Source: Melioribacteraceae bacterium (GTDB lineage Bacteria; Bacteroidota; Ignavibacteria; Ignavibacteriales; Melioribacteraceae). Taken from it: DNA of 64,000 nt. Positions 24,826 through 34,366 of this stretch are shown here, one piece after another (position 1 is the stretch's first letter; each line of letters opens with the position of its first letter). Below the pieces are notes generated by a model that did not search any database, was not told where the DNA came from, and saw only the letters and a list, made by a program, of their open reading frames with translations. The DNA is taken from contig WYBN01000007.1 of the NCBI GenBank assembly GCA_011525875.1, forward strand, positions 124,001 to 188,000, in the 5' to 3' direction. The translations under genes and the position numbers were made by a program.

Positions 24826-27567
24826 ATGAAAGTTTTTTTGAAAATATTATCTGTTATGTTCTTATTGACTAATTTATTATCTGCCCAGTCTTTAGCGGGA
24901 TATAAAATATGTATCGACCCTGGACATGGCGGACATGATCCGGCAAACGACAGGCATATTCTTCCACCAGATTTTTGGGAATCGGAAGGCAATTTCGGCA
25001 AGGCGCTTCATGTAAAGGCAATAATGGAAAGCTGGGGCGCAGAAGTTATTCTTACAAGAAACGGGAATGACGATTCTGATGATATAGCTCTTTCCCAGCG
25101 GGCGGCAATTGCTAATGCCAACAACGTTGATTTTTTTGAATCAATTCATTCGAATGCTACTGGCGCAAGCAGCCGCGTTAATTTCCCTTTGATATTATTT
25201 AGAGGTTACGATAACGCTCCAGTCTATCCGGAATCGAAAACTTTTGCGGCTGTTATTTGGCAGAAAATTTATCAATCAAGATCCGGGGTGTGGAGCTATC
25301 ACAACCAGAACATTAGAGGCGATTGGAGTTTCTATCCTCCTGAGTGGGGCACATCCGGACTCGGTGTATTGCGTCCTTTAACTATGCCTGGAGTTTTGTC
25401 TGAAGGTTCGTTCCACGATTATATCCCGGAAGCATGGCGGCTTAAAAACGATTACTACTTAAGAAACGAAGCTTGGGCTGTCTCGAAAGCATTTTTAGAA
25501 TATTTCAACGGTGGAGTGATTCCTACAGGTATTATTGCTGGAATTGTTAGAGATCCGGATAAAAACGTGCCTACAAATTATCAGCCGCTGTCAGGCACAA
25601 ATGAAAAATATCAACCTGTAAATTATCTTAACATTAGAGTAGAACCGGGAAGTCGTGTGTTTTTCGGAGATACTGAGAACAACGGTTATTATTTCTTTGA
25701 CGGGTTAGAACCCGGTCAGTATACTATTTACATTGGAGAAGACTTTCATGAATCGGATACTGCTGTAGTTACCGTGCAAGCTAATAAATCTACTTACTAT
25801 GACTCTTTTATATCTGAAATTCCGAATTATAACCCGCCGGTGATTACCGGGATATATCCTCAAGACAATCAGGTGGAAGTTGGAACCCGTGATACAATTA
25901 AAATACATTTTGATTTGAGGATGGATAGAAGTTCTACTCAATCAGCATTTTCAATTACACCCAATATATCCGGTCAATTTATCTGGCTTAATCAAGATAA
26001 AACCTTAGCTTTTTTCCCTTTAGTTCCCTTTGAACAGATGCAGCCATACAACCTTGCAATAGCAACGGGCGCAAAGACAGTTTATCAGACTCCATTAGAA
26101 ACCGCTTACTCATTTAATTTTACAACAGGCGCAGCAACCCCTGCCGAAACAGTTTCTCATTTCCCGGCAGACGGAGCCGTAGAAGTTAGTAACTTAACTC
26201 AAATAGCAGTAGAATTTGATGTCAGAATGAATGATATAACAACCGAAGATGCTTTTTCAATTTCACCCGCGGTTAACGGTTCTTTCTCGTGGAATGATAA
26301 CTTCACCACAATGTATTTTAATCCAAGCGAACCGATGACGGGAGGCTCAATATATACTGTAAAGATTGATACCGCGGCAAGAACTTATTATGGCGGATAT
26401 CTGCTTGATGAGCTTGTTTTTTCTTTTACGACCAGATCAAAATTAAATTTAATATCCTCTTATCCTCAGTCTGATGCAGAAGATATCAGCACAACGGTAT
26501 TAATAAGAGCTCAGTTTGAGCTTCCGATATTATCAACCAGCCTGCCGGGAAATGTTTTGTTTTACGACTCTACCAACACCGTCGTTTCTGTTAGAGTAAA
26601 TACTTCTCAATATTCAAAAGGAATTATTGAATTTGAACCGGAAAAAGAGCTGATGCCGGATGCGCGGTATAAAATTGTTCTGAAGGAAGGAATCTCCGAT
26701 ATCGAAAATATTAAATTTGGGGAAGAGTTATTGATCAACTTTCAAACTGAAACGCCGCCTCAAAATATTGCTCTAAATTCAGTTGACGATTTCGAGTCTA
26801 TAATTGATTGGTTACAACCTGTTGAGAGTGATTCTACAACGGGCATCAATATCGAAACCACCAAGCTCACAACTGTTACTTCAAAAAAAATCAGCGGAAG
26901 CAGTTCCGGCAAACTTGATTATTTTTTTGAACAAAGCGAAGGTTTGATCGAATTAAAAAACAAAACTTTCTTTGATTTAGGAAACTCAAGTAATACAAAA
27001 TTTGGATTATGGGTATTTGGCGACTTAAGCGGTAATACAATAGAATTATGGTTTAAAGATGAACACTCTTCCACTTTTCAAATAATCTTGGGTGCAATAG
27101 ACTGGACAGGTTGGAAGTATAAAAGTATTTTTCTCGGCGATCTTAATATTCAAGGCAATATTTATTGGGGTAGTATTGCAGTAAGAAAAAAAATAGCAGG
27201 TTCGGCAGAAGGAACTATTTATTTTGATAACATTGTAAGTGATGTTGTCACATTCTTTGCAAATGAAACAGCAGACACACCTTCAAATTTTTTACTTAAT
27301 CAGAACTATCCAAACCCATTCAATCCTTCTACGGTAATTTCTTATCGTTTATCTTCGAAGAGTAAGGTGAACCTAAGGATATTTGATATTCTCGGGAGAG
27401 AAATTGCAGTATTAATTGATGAAATACAGAATGCCGGCGAATATAATGTCCGGTTTTCTTCAAATAGTCTGAAATTATCTTCAGGGATATATTTTTATTC
27501 TGTTGAAGCTGAAGGATTTGACGGTAGTAATTTCAGACAAACAAGAAAAATGATTTTGTTGAAATAG
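24826..27567 (+). CDS. N-acetylmuramoyl-L-alanine amidase with Ig-like repeats and T9SS sorting domain
   Basis: A 913-residue secreted protein: signal peptide (about 1-20), Amidase_3 domain (about 26-230), a carboxypeptidase-regulatory-like beta domain (about 234-330), three Big_5-type repeats (about 340-640), a jelly-roll-like region and a T9SS sorting domain (about 830-913) beginning NQNYPNPFNPSTVI. Zinc ligands are H34 in DPGHGGHD, E54 and H108 in SIHSNA, with catalytic E193 in LSEGSFHDY. It should cut the bond between MurNAc and the stem peptide. Because it is exported by T9SS, it could act on neighbouring cells as well as its own wall. A terminator follows. Confidence 0.9.
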   Translation: MKVFLKILSVMFLLTNLLSAQSLAGYKICIDPGHGGHDPANDRHILPPDFWESEGNFGKALHVKAIMESWGAEVILTRNGNDDSDDIALSQRAAIANANNVDFFESIHSNATGASSRVNFPLILFRGYDNAPVYPESKTFAAVIWQKIYQSRSGVWSYHNQNIRGDWSFYPPEWGTSGLGVLRPLTMPGVLSEGSFHDYIPEAWRLKNDYYLRNEAWAVSKAFLEYFNGGVIPTGIIAGIVRDPDKNVPTNYQPLSGTNEKYQPVNYLNIRVEPGSRVFFGDTENNGYYFFDGLEPGQYTIYIGEDFHESDTAVVTVQANKSTYYDSFISEIPNYNPPVITGIYPQDNQVEVGTRDTIKIHFDLRMDRSSTQSAFSITPNISGQFIWLNQDKTLAFFPLVPFEQMQPYNLAIATGAKTVYQTPLETAYSFNFTTGAATPAETVSHFPADGAVEVSNLTQIAVEFDVRMNDITTEDAFSISPAVNGSFSWNDNFTTMYFNPSEPMTGGSIYTVKIDTAARTYYGGYLLDELVFSFTTRSKLNLISSYPQSDAEDISTTVLIRAQFELPILSTSLPGNVLFYDSTNTVVSVRVNTSQYSKGIIEFEPEKELMPDARYKIVLKEGISDIENIKFGEELLINFQTETPPQNIALNSVDDFESIIDWLQPVESDSTTGINIETTKLTTVTSKKISGSSSGKLDYFFEQSEGLIELKNKTFFDLGNSSNTKFGLWVFGDLSGNTIELWFKDEHSSTFQIILGAIDWTGWKYKSIFLGDLNIQGNIYWGSIAVRKKIAGSAEGTIYFDNIVSDVVTFFANETADTPSNFLLNQNYPNPFNPSTVISYRLSSKSKVNLRIFDILGREIAVLIDEIQNAGEYNVRFSSNSLKLSSGIYFYSVEAEGFDGSNFRQTRKMILLK

Positions 27568-27599
27568 TTTTGAATTATAATATTAGCGCAGCTTAAAAA

Positions 27600-27640
27600 A
27601 TAAAAACCCTCGTGCGGGGAACCCTGCGTGGGTTTTTATT
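27600..27640 (+). terminator. Terminator after the amidase gene
   Basis: AAAAACCC (27602-27609) and GGGTTTTTAT (27630-27639) pair around a GC-rich 20-base loop containing its own GGGG/CCC inner pairing. The T-rich 3' arm gives a usable U-tract. Confidence 0.8.
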
Positions 27641-27655
27641 GAAATTAACCTCAAA

Positions 27656-27776
27656 TATTAATGGATTATTCAGCCATTAATAAAATTCAATTTGTTGGCA
27701 GCAAATACTGAGATCCAGAAGCTGGATCACTACTCGATTTTAGTTATTGACTGAACCACGAAAGATGCAGCTGCAT
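27656..27776. repeat. Three further dyads in a convergent intergenic region
   Basis: Perfect dyads follow the amidase terminator: TATTAATGG-N9-CCATTAATA (27656-27682), GATCCAG-AAG-CTGGATC (27712-27728) and the palindrome ATGCAGCTGCAT (27765-27776). None has a good U-tract on either strand. The middle one could help end transcription of the NhaC-family gene arriving from the right. Their clustering in 120 bases is notable, but function is unknown. Confidence 0.45.
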
Positions 27777-27786
27777 TTATCACTTA

Positions 27787-29274
27787 TCAATGCAACACGA
27801 ATCCGAGCACTAAATACAAGACAGCAGTAATTACGCCGGCAGCTAATGCGTAAGGCAGCTGTGTTTTTACGTGATCAATATGGTCGCTTGCAGAGGCCAT
27901 CGAGGAAATAATTGTCGTATCCGATATGGGCGAACAATGATCGCCGAAGACACCTCCGCCGAGCGCGGCTGCAATTGTCAAATAAATATTTGCATCAAGC
28001 GCTTGAGCCATAGGTACGCCTATTGCAATCATTATTGCAAATGTACCCCACGAGGTCCCTGTTGAAAATGCAATAAAACTGGCAACAATAAATATTATCA
28101 CCGGGACATAATTGGGCGAAAGCCATTCTTTTGATAGTTCGGCGATGTAAATCCCTGTGCCGAGTTCACGGCAAACATTCCCGATCGCAAATGCGAGCAT
28201 CATAAGCAGGGCTAATGGAATCAATCCGCTTATACCCTTGAAAATTAAATCAATGGTTTCTTTGAAATCAAAAATCTTTTGAGATATGTAGAGTACGCTT
28301 CCGGTGGTAATGGCAATTAGAACCGAATACAGCACCGAAGTTGAGCCTGAGCCGCTGCCTATAGCCGAATAAATTTGTCTGTACCACGGCATTTCCGAAA
28401 TTCCTGCGACTTCAGTCCAGCCGGTGTATATCAACATAAGCGGCATCATTCCTACCATTACTCCAATAGGGATTATCATGTTTCTTGCTCTTGCCTGAAC
28501 ACCGTCTTTTTTTTTCATTGCAATAACATCGGAAGAAATCAGCGGAGTGGCGCCGTCGCGCAAAACTTTTCCTTCCTTACGGGCTCTCAGCTCCGCCTTC
28601 TTCATCGGCCCGAAATCTTTCTGCGTTAATATTATAGTTACTACCATTATCATTGCAAGCATCGGATAAAAGTTCAGAGGAAAAGCTCCAATCAGTATTC
28701 CAAACGGGTTGTCAAAACCCTGCGCAACAATCAAGCCCATTATATACGCTCCCCATGCGTTTAATGGAATAAGAATGCATGTCGGAGCCGAAATTGAATC
28801 CGCTATGTAAGCCAATTTTTCTCTCGGTATTTTAAGCTTGTCAAAGACAGGTCTATAAACCGAGCCTACTGTTAAGGCATTGATGCTTGATTCAACGAAA
28901 ATTAACGTGCCTGTTGCCCATGCCATCAACTGAACTACTACTCTGCTTCTGCCTGCTTTTTTATTTTCAACCTTGGATAATATTTTGTTGATATGATTTA
29001 CAAAACCGTCAACACCGCCAGATCTTTGAATAAAAGCAATCAAAGCCCCGACAAGGCTGCTGAACATAATCGTGCGGGTATTACCGGGATCTTTGAATAC
29101 GTCTACAAGCGCCTGAACGGTAGCCGTAGTGCCTTCCAATAAATTACCGCCGACTAAAATCACCCAGCCAAGCCAGATGCCGAAGAGAAGCGAAACGAAA
29201 ACTTGTCTTGTTTTAATCGCAAAGAAAATTGCTAAGACCGGAGGAAGAACCGACCAAAAACTGTAATGATCCAT
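27787..29274 (-). CDS. NhaC-family Na+/H+ antiporter-like transporter; possible methionine transporter
   Basis: The 495-residue polytopic membrane protein has about 11-12 hydrophobic helices and NhaC-family blocks such as FVESSINALTVGSVYRPVFD, SAPTCILIPLNAWGAY and GGGVFGDHCSPISDTTI. The ATG at 29274 has AAGGGA just upstream and is preferred to one 15 codons earlier. It lies 72 bases after metX on the same strand, downstream of a SAM-I riboswitch. Comparative genomics has proposed MetT, a methionine transporter in this superfamily, in riboswitch-controlled loci, so uptake of methionine is a reasonable alternative to plain ion exchange. This is inference. Confidence 0.85.
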   Translation of the reverse strand: MDHYSFWSVLPPVLAIFFAIKTRQVFVSLLFGIWLGWVILVGGNLLEGTTATVQALVDVFKDPGNTRTIMFSSLVGALIAFIQRSGGVDGFVNHINKILSKVENKKAGRSRVVVQLMAWATGTLIFVESSINALTVGSVYRPVFDKLKIPREKLAYIADSISAPTCILIPLNAWGAYIMGLIVAQGFDNPFGILIGAFPLNFYPMLAMIMVVTIILTQKDFGPMKKAELRARKEGKVLRDGATPLISSDVIAMKKKDGVQARARNMIIPIGVMVGMMPLMLIYTGWTEVAGISEMPWYRQIYSAIGSGSGSTSVLYSVLIAITTGSVLYISQKIFDFKETIDLIFKGISGLIPLALLMMLAFAIGNVCRELGTGIYIAELSKEWLSPNYVPVIIFIVASFIAFSTGTSWGTFAIMIAIGVPMAQALDANIYLTIAAALGGGVFGDHCSPISDTTIISSMASASDHIDHVKTQLPYALAAGVITAVLYLVLGFVLH

Positions 29275-29346
29275 AATATCCCTTGAAGAGTTCGGAAAAG
29301 AACGATCAAATAATATCAAATTATTTTTTTATTTGAAACGTTTTTG

Positions 29347-30489
29347 TCAAAAATACTTTGAGCTAAATTTCCCGATAATTTTTTTTAGCTGGTCAAACTC
29401 TATAAGAAAAGCATCGTGACCGTGCATAGATTTTATTTCTTCGTACATTGCATTCGGAAGCAGAGCTGCAAATTCTTTCTGCTCTGAAGGCGGATACAAA
29501 ATATCGGACGATATCCCTATTGAAAGAACAGGCATCCCGATCGACGCAAGAACTTCTTTCAAAACCGCTCTGCCTCTTGTAACATCATGATTATCCATCG
29601 CATTTGTTATTGTGATATAAGTATTCGCGTCAAATCTTTCGGTTAGTTTTTTCCCGTGATGATTCAAATAATTTTCTATCTGGAAAATATTTTCTGTATT
29701 TAATTCGTTATGTTCAAGCTTTCTATCGCGAGAAAACTTTTTTTGAAATGATTCGTGGCTTCGATAACTGATCATTGCAATCCTTCTTGCGAGAGCTAAG
29801 CCTTCTTCCGGTTGAGCAGAATAAAACCCTTTGTTGTATTGGGCATCATTCTTAATCGCTTCACGCGACGCTTGATTTAAGCTTATTGCCCATGGCGAAT
29901 GTTGAACTGCCGTAGCGATGGGAATAATTGTTTGCACAATATCGGGATACATCAACGCCCATTCAATAACCTGCATGCCGCCAAGCGAACCGCCAATTAC
30001 TGTTTTTAATTTTTTTATTCCGAGCCGGTCAATCAATTTTTTCTGAACAGTAACCATATCCCGTACGGTTATTAAAGGAAAATCTGCTTGAAATGTTTTG
30101 CCGTTTTCTGGGCTTTTTGAAACCGGGCCAGTTGTTCCATAGCAGCTTCCAAGAAAGTTTGAGCAGACTACAAAATACTTCGTAGTGTCAAATAACTTAT
30201 CCTCTCCAATCAGAGCATCCCACCAGCCCGCCTTGTTTCTGTAAAGTTTCGAGTATAGATTGAGTAAGTCAGGCGAACTTTGTTCGTCCTGTTCCTCTTC
30301 TTCGATGAAGCCTGCCGCGTGTGCATTGCCCGTCAATGCATGACAGAGAAGAATTGCATTATCGCCCGAACTGTTCAATTTCCCATATGTCTGATATGCT
30401 GCCTGAACCCGTTTGAACGATTCACCGGATTCAAGCAGCAGCGGATTAGAATTTGTAAACAATTGAACTATTTTAGTTTCTGCTTTCAT
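29347..30489 (-). CDS. metX: Homoserine O-acetyltransferase
   Basis: A 380-residue alpha/beta-hydrolase-fold acyltransferase that activates homoserine for methionine synthesis. The nucleophile S168 lies in GGSLGGMQVIEWA; the acid D is in SSDILYPP and the base H in MHGHDAFLIE near the end. Acetyl versus succinyl donor cannot be proved from the sequence, but pairing with an O-acetylhomoserine sulfhydrylase supports acetyl. It follows metY by 23 bases and shares its leader with the Met attenuator and SAM-I riboswitch. Confidence 0.92.
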   Translation of the reverse strand: MKAETKIVQLFTNSNPLLLESGESFKRVQAAYQTYGKLNSSGDNAILLCHALTGNAHAAGFIEEEEQDEQSSPDLLNLYSKLYRNKAGWWDALIGEDKLFDTTKYFVVCSNFLGSCYGTTGPVSKSPENGKTFQADFPLITVRDMVTVQKKLIDRLGIKKLKTVIGGSLGGMQVIEWALMYPDIVQTIIPIATAVQHSPWAISLNQASREAIKNDAQYNKGFYSAQPEEGLALARRIAMISYRSHESFQKKFSRDRKLEHNELNTENIFQIENYLNHHGKKLTERFDANTYITITNAMDNHDVTRGRAVLKEVLASIGMPVLSIGISSDILYPPSEQKEFAALLPNAMYEEIKSMHGHDAFLIEFDQLKKIIGKFSSKYF

Positions 30490-30512
30490 TTTCTCTTCTG
30501 CTTTACTTAGAA

Positions 30513-31919
<1,407 letters not shown>

Positions 31920-31934
31920 TTAAAAACTTCTTCT

Positions 31935-32042
31935 CTCATCTTTCCCATTGCTCGAATGAGCCGGGCAGGAGTTAGCACCTTTCCATAAAAGGATGGTTGC
32001 TAAGGTTTCTTCGGGCCTGATCCCTCAACCTTTCTCGATAAG
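31935..32042 (-). ncRNA. SAM-I (S-box) riboswitch aptamer
   Basis: The minus strand matches the SAM-I core in order: P1 5' strand CUUAUC, GAGGGAUCAGGCCCGAAGA (kink-turn and P2), AAACCUUAGCAACC, GGUGCUAACUCCUGCC, a P4-like hairpin GCUCAUUCGAGC and the 3' core GAAAGAUGAG, which closes P1. SAM binding should stabilise P1 and allow the downstream terminator to form, switching metY-metX off. The aptamer comes after a separate Met leader-peptide attenuator on the same transcript. Confidence 0.96.
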
Positions 32043-32070
32043 ATTTCAATAAAATGTTAAAGAACGAATA

Positions 32071-32128
32071 TAAAAAAGCCCTTTTTTAATAAAGGGCTCT
32101 TTCAAATTTTAATTTAAGTTAAAGCCCT
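32071..32128 (-). terminator. Terminator/antiterminator of a Met leader-peptide attenuator
   Basis: Reading on the minus strand: segment A, AGGGCTTT (32128-32121), overlaps the leader peptide stop codon; segment B, AGCCCTTT (32098-32091); segment C, AAAGGGCT (32084-32077), followed by TTTTTTA. B:C forms an 8-bp terminator with a 6-base loop. A:B (AGGGCT with AGCCCT) forms the competing antiterminator. A ribosome finishing at the TAG would mask A and allow termination; one stalled at the Met codons would leave A free. Confidence 0.78.
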
Positions 32129-32204
32129 ATTTCTCCGATTCGCACATCATCATGTGCATCGAATTTAGTTTTTGAGCCGGGATATTTTTATTAGATAGTT
32201 TCAT
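32127..32204 (-). CDS. Met-rich leader peptide of the metYX operon
   Basis: A 25-codon ORF starts at the ATG 32204, 7-8 bases after the predicted transcription start, and ends at TAG 32129-32127. Its C-terminal half is NSMHMMMCESEK: four Met codons in five plus a Cys, the pattern expected of a ribosome-stalling sensor of charged Met-tRNA. An internal start at 32159 would give a 10-residue version. The stop codon overlaps the antiterminator arm. There is no Shine-Dalgarno, the same as in the ilv leader on the other strand. It is too short for usual gene finders. Confidence 0.72.
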   Translation of the reverse strand: MKLSNKNIPAQKLNSMHMMMCESEK

Positions 32205-32217
32205 AATATTGGATGCG

Positions 32218-32246
32218 AATATAATTGCTGAATAATGGTAAGTCAA
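32218..32246 (-). promoter_or_regulatory. Promoter of the met leader/metYX transcript
   Basis: On the minus strand TTGACT (32246-32241), a 17-base spacer and TATATT (32223-32218). This is close to the general -35/-10 consensus. The start would be near 32211, which places the leader ATG almost at the 5' end of the RNA. Confidence 0.75.
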
Positions 32247-32326
32247 GATTTTTTTTGAAATAATAAAATCATTAAGAATAAAATCTAACAATTAGTGCAT
32301 GTTTTTTCGGCGGGGAAAATTATTTA

Positions 32327-32357
32327 TTGACAAATGCCGCATGTTCTCTTATATTTG
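32327..32357 (+). promoter_or_regulatory. Promoter of the ilv-leu operon
   Basis: TTGACA (32327-32332), a 17-base spacer and TATATT (32350-32355), extended to TATATTTG, which also fits the Bacteroidota-type -7 element. The start would be near 32362. It faces away from the met promoter, with about 80 bp between the two -35 boxes. Confidence 0.8.
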
Positions 32358-32375
32358 CCGAAACTTTTTAAGACA

Positions 32376-32543
32376 ATGAGACGATCAAGAAAAAATAATA
32401 TTGTAATCAGTACGGGCAAATCCCACAAGGATTTTGTTCGTGCTGCGTCTCTGCCTATAGATAACACTTCTATCGACTTAATTCTAATTCTAGGGATTAT
32501 CATTATTCTAAGCCTGCTAGGCATTATTATCCTAGTGGGCTAA
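32376..32543 (+). CDS. Branched-chain leader peptide of the ilv-leu operon
   Basis: A 55-codon ORF whose last 23 residues, from IDLILILGIIII to GIIILVG, contain 18 Ile, Leu or Val. The N-terminal half is basic and ordinary (MRRSRKNNIVISTGK). The frame is open upstream to 32334, but that ATG lies inside the promoter, so the ATG at 32376, about 14 bases after the predicted start, is used. Leader peptides of this type sense charged tRNAs for all three end products, as ilvL does in enterobacteria. Its stop is followed at once by mutually exclusive hairpins. It is longer than the 32-residue E. coli ilvL. A short membrane peptide is a less likely alternative. Confidence 0.75.
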   Translation: MRRSRKNNIVISTGKSHKDFVRAASLPIDNTSIDLILILGIIIILSLLGIIILVG

Positions 32544-32640
32544 AAGCCGGTCAATCCCGAAACCATACCATATTTAATATTTCTTTGAACAAAAAAATAC
32601 TATTTCGGGGTTGACCCGAAGATGTATTTTAAATGTTTTT
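32511..32640 (+). promoter_or_regulatory. ilv attenuator: pause hairpin, antiterminator and terminator
   Basis: Three stems can form. First, AGCCTGCTAGG (32511-32521) with CCTAGTGGGCT (32531-32541), 11 bp with two G-U pairs, lies in the Ile/Leu codons and the stop. Second, GGTCAATCCCGAAA (32549-32562) with TTTCGGGGTTGACC (32603-32616), 14 bp with one G-U pair. Third, TTCGGG (32604-32609) with CCCGAA (32615-32620), loop GTTGA, followed by GATGTATTTTAAATGTTTTT. Stems two and three exclude each other. A ribosome at the stop codon would cover the first arm of stem two. The U-tract of stem three is interrupted, so efficiency is uncertain. Confidence 0.65.
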
Positions 32641-32659
32641 AAACTAATACGGAACAGCA

Positions 32660-34366
32660 TTGAGATCAGATTTAATCAAAACAGGTTATGAAAAAGCGCC
32701 TCATAGAAGTCTGTTAAAAGCTACGGGCGTTATTGAATCAGATAATGATTTTAAAAAGCCTTTTATCGGAGTCTGCAATTCTTATATTGATCTAATACCG
32801 GGGCATGTTCATTTGCAGGAATTCGGTAAAATTGTAAAAGATGCCGTGCGTCAAGCCGGCGGTGTGCCCTTTGAATTCAACACAATCGGGGTTGACGACG
32901 GTATTGCAATGGGGCATATTGGTATGCGGTATTCTCTTGCAAGCCGGGAGCTGATTGCTGACAGCGTCGAAACAGTAGTTGAAGCTCACAGGCTCGACGG
33001 GATGGTCTGCATAACTAATTGCGATAAAATCGTCCCGGGAATGTTAATGGCTGCAGCAAGAATAAATATACCGGCAATTTTCATCTCCGGCGGTCCAATG
33101 AAAGCAGGAAGAACCATCAGCGGCGAAAAGAGTGATTTGATTACTGTCTTTGAAGCCGTCGGAAAATTCAAAGCAGGGGAAATAAGCAAAGAACAATTAA
33201 AACATCTTGAAGATGTTAGCTGTCCTACATGCGGTTCCTGCTCGGGTATGTTCACAGCAAATTCAATGAACTGCTTGATGGAAGCTCTTGGAATGGCTCT
33301 TCCAGGCAACGGATCAATCTTAGCAGTTGACCCTAAGAGGAAGGAGCTTGCGGCTCAAGCTGCAAAACAAATTATGTATCTCGTCGAGCATGATATAAAA
33401 CCATCGGATATCATAACCCCGGCATCTTTTAGAAACGCCTTCGCGCTTGATGTTGCAATGGGCGGCAGCACGAATACAATCTTACATTCATTGGCTATAG
33501 CAATCGAAGCGGGATTTGAATTTAATCTCGCTGATCTTAATGAGATTTCAGAAAGCGTGCCTTACATCTGCAAAGTTAGTCCTGCAACACCTTTCATACA
33601 TATGGAAGATGTTCAAAACGCCGGAGGCATCCCGGCAATTTTAAATGAATTAACAAAACTGAAAGGTGTTATAGATACATCCTGCATGACAGTAACCGGC
33701 AAACCGCTGGACGAAAACATTAAGCATGCCGGTATATTAAACGAAAAAATAATTCGAAGAGTTAATAACCCATATTCAAAATCGGGCGGGCTTGCCGTTC
33801 TTTTCGGTAATATTGCCCCTGAAGGTTCTGTAGTAAAAACCGGAGCGGTAGAAGAAAATATGCTTGTACATAAAGGACCAGCAAGAATTTTTGAATCTCA
33901 GGACGAAGCAATGCAAAGAATCTTAAACGGCGAAGTTGAAGCGGGTGATGTAGTTGTTATCCGCTATGAAGGTCCTCAGGGCGGTCCGGGCATGCCGGAA
34001 ATGTTAGCCCCAACGAGCGCTATTATGGGAATGGGATTAGGCGATAAAGTCGCATTACTAACCGACGGAAGATTTTCCGGGGGAACTAGGGGTGCGTGCA
34101 TCGGTCACATTTCACCCGAAGCGGCGGAAGGCGGACCCATTGCAGCAATTCGAAACGGAGATATTATCTCGATAGATATTCCCGGCAGAACATTAAACGT
34201 TGAACTTAGCGATGAGGAAATTAAAAAAAGATTGAATGAAGTACCCTCATTTACACCAAAAATACAGAAAGGGTATTTGGCACGGTACGCAGCTATGGTT
34301 TCATCGGCGAGTAAGGGGGCGGTGTTGAAAACACAAGTTTCAAAACTTATAGGAGAAATGTCATGA
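32660..34366 (+). CDS. ilvD: Dihydroxy-acid dehydratase
   Basis: A 568-residue Fe-S enzyme that makes the 2-keto acids of valine and isoleucine. The start is a TTG at 32660: the protein then begins [23 protein letters not shown], the family N-terminus, and no ATG lies nearby. Cluster cysteines appear in [12 protein letters not shown] and [19 protein letters not shown]; the C-terminal block [25 protein letters not shown] is intact. It is the first structural gene of the ilv-leu operon, 116 bases after the leader peptide, and overlaps ilvB by 4 bases. Confidence 0.96.
   Translation: MRSDLIKTGYEKAPHRSLLKATGVIESDNDFKKPFIGVCNSYIDLIPGHVHLQEFGKIVKDAVRQAGGVPFEFNTIGVDDGIAMGHIGMRYSLASRELIADSVETVVEAHRLDGMVCITNCDKIVPGMLMAAARINIPAIFISGGPMKAGRTISGEKSDLITVFEAVGKFKAGEISKEQLKHLEDVSCPTCGSCSGMFTANSMNCLMEALGMALPGNGSILAVDPKRKELAAQAAKQIMYLVEHDIKPSDIITPASFRNAFALDVAMGGSTNTILHSLAIAIEAGFEFNLADLNEISESVPYICKVSPATPFIHMEDVQNAGGIPAILNELTKLKGVIDTSCMTVTGKPLDENIKHAGILNEKIIRRVNNPYSKSGGLAVLFGNIAPEGSVVKTGAVEENMLVHKGPARIFESQDEAMQRILNGEVEAGDVVVIRYEGPQGGPGMPEMLAPTSAIMGMGLGDKVALLTDGRFSGGTRGACIGHISPEAAEGGPIAAIRNGDIISIDIPGRTLNVELSDEEIKKRLNEVPSFTPKIQKGYLARYAAMVSSASKGAVLKTQVSKLIGEMS

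Noticed and set aside
32334..32375. Upstream extension of the ilv leader ORF to the ATG at 32334
   Set aside because: That ATG lies between the -35 and -10 boxes of the predicted promoter, so it would not be in the transcript; the ATG at 32376 fits the predicted start.
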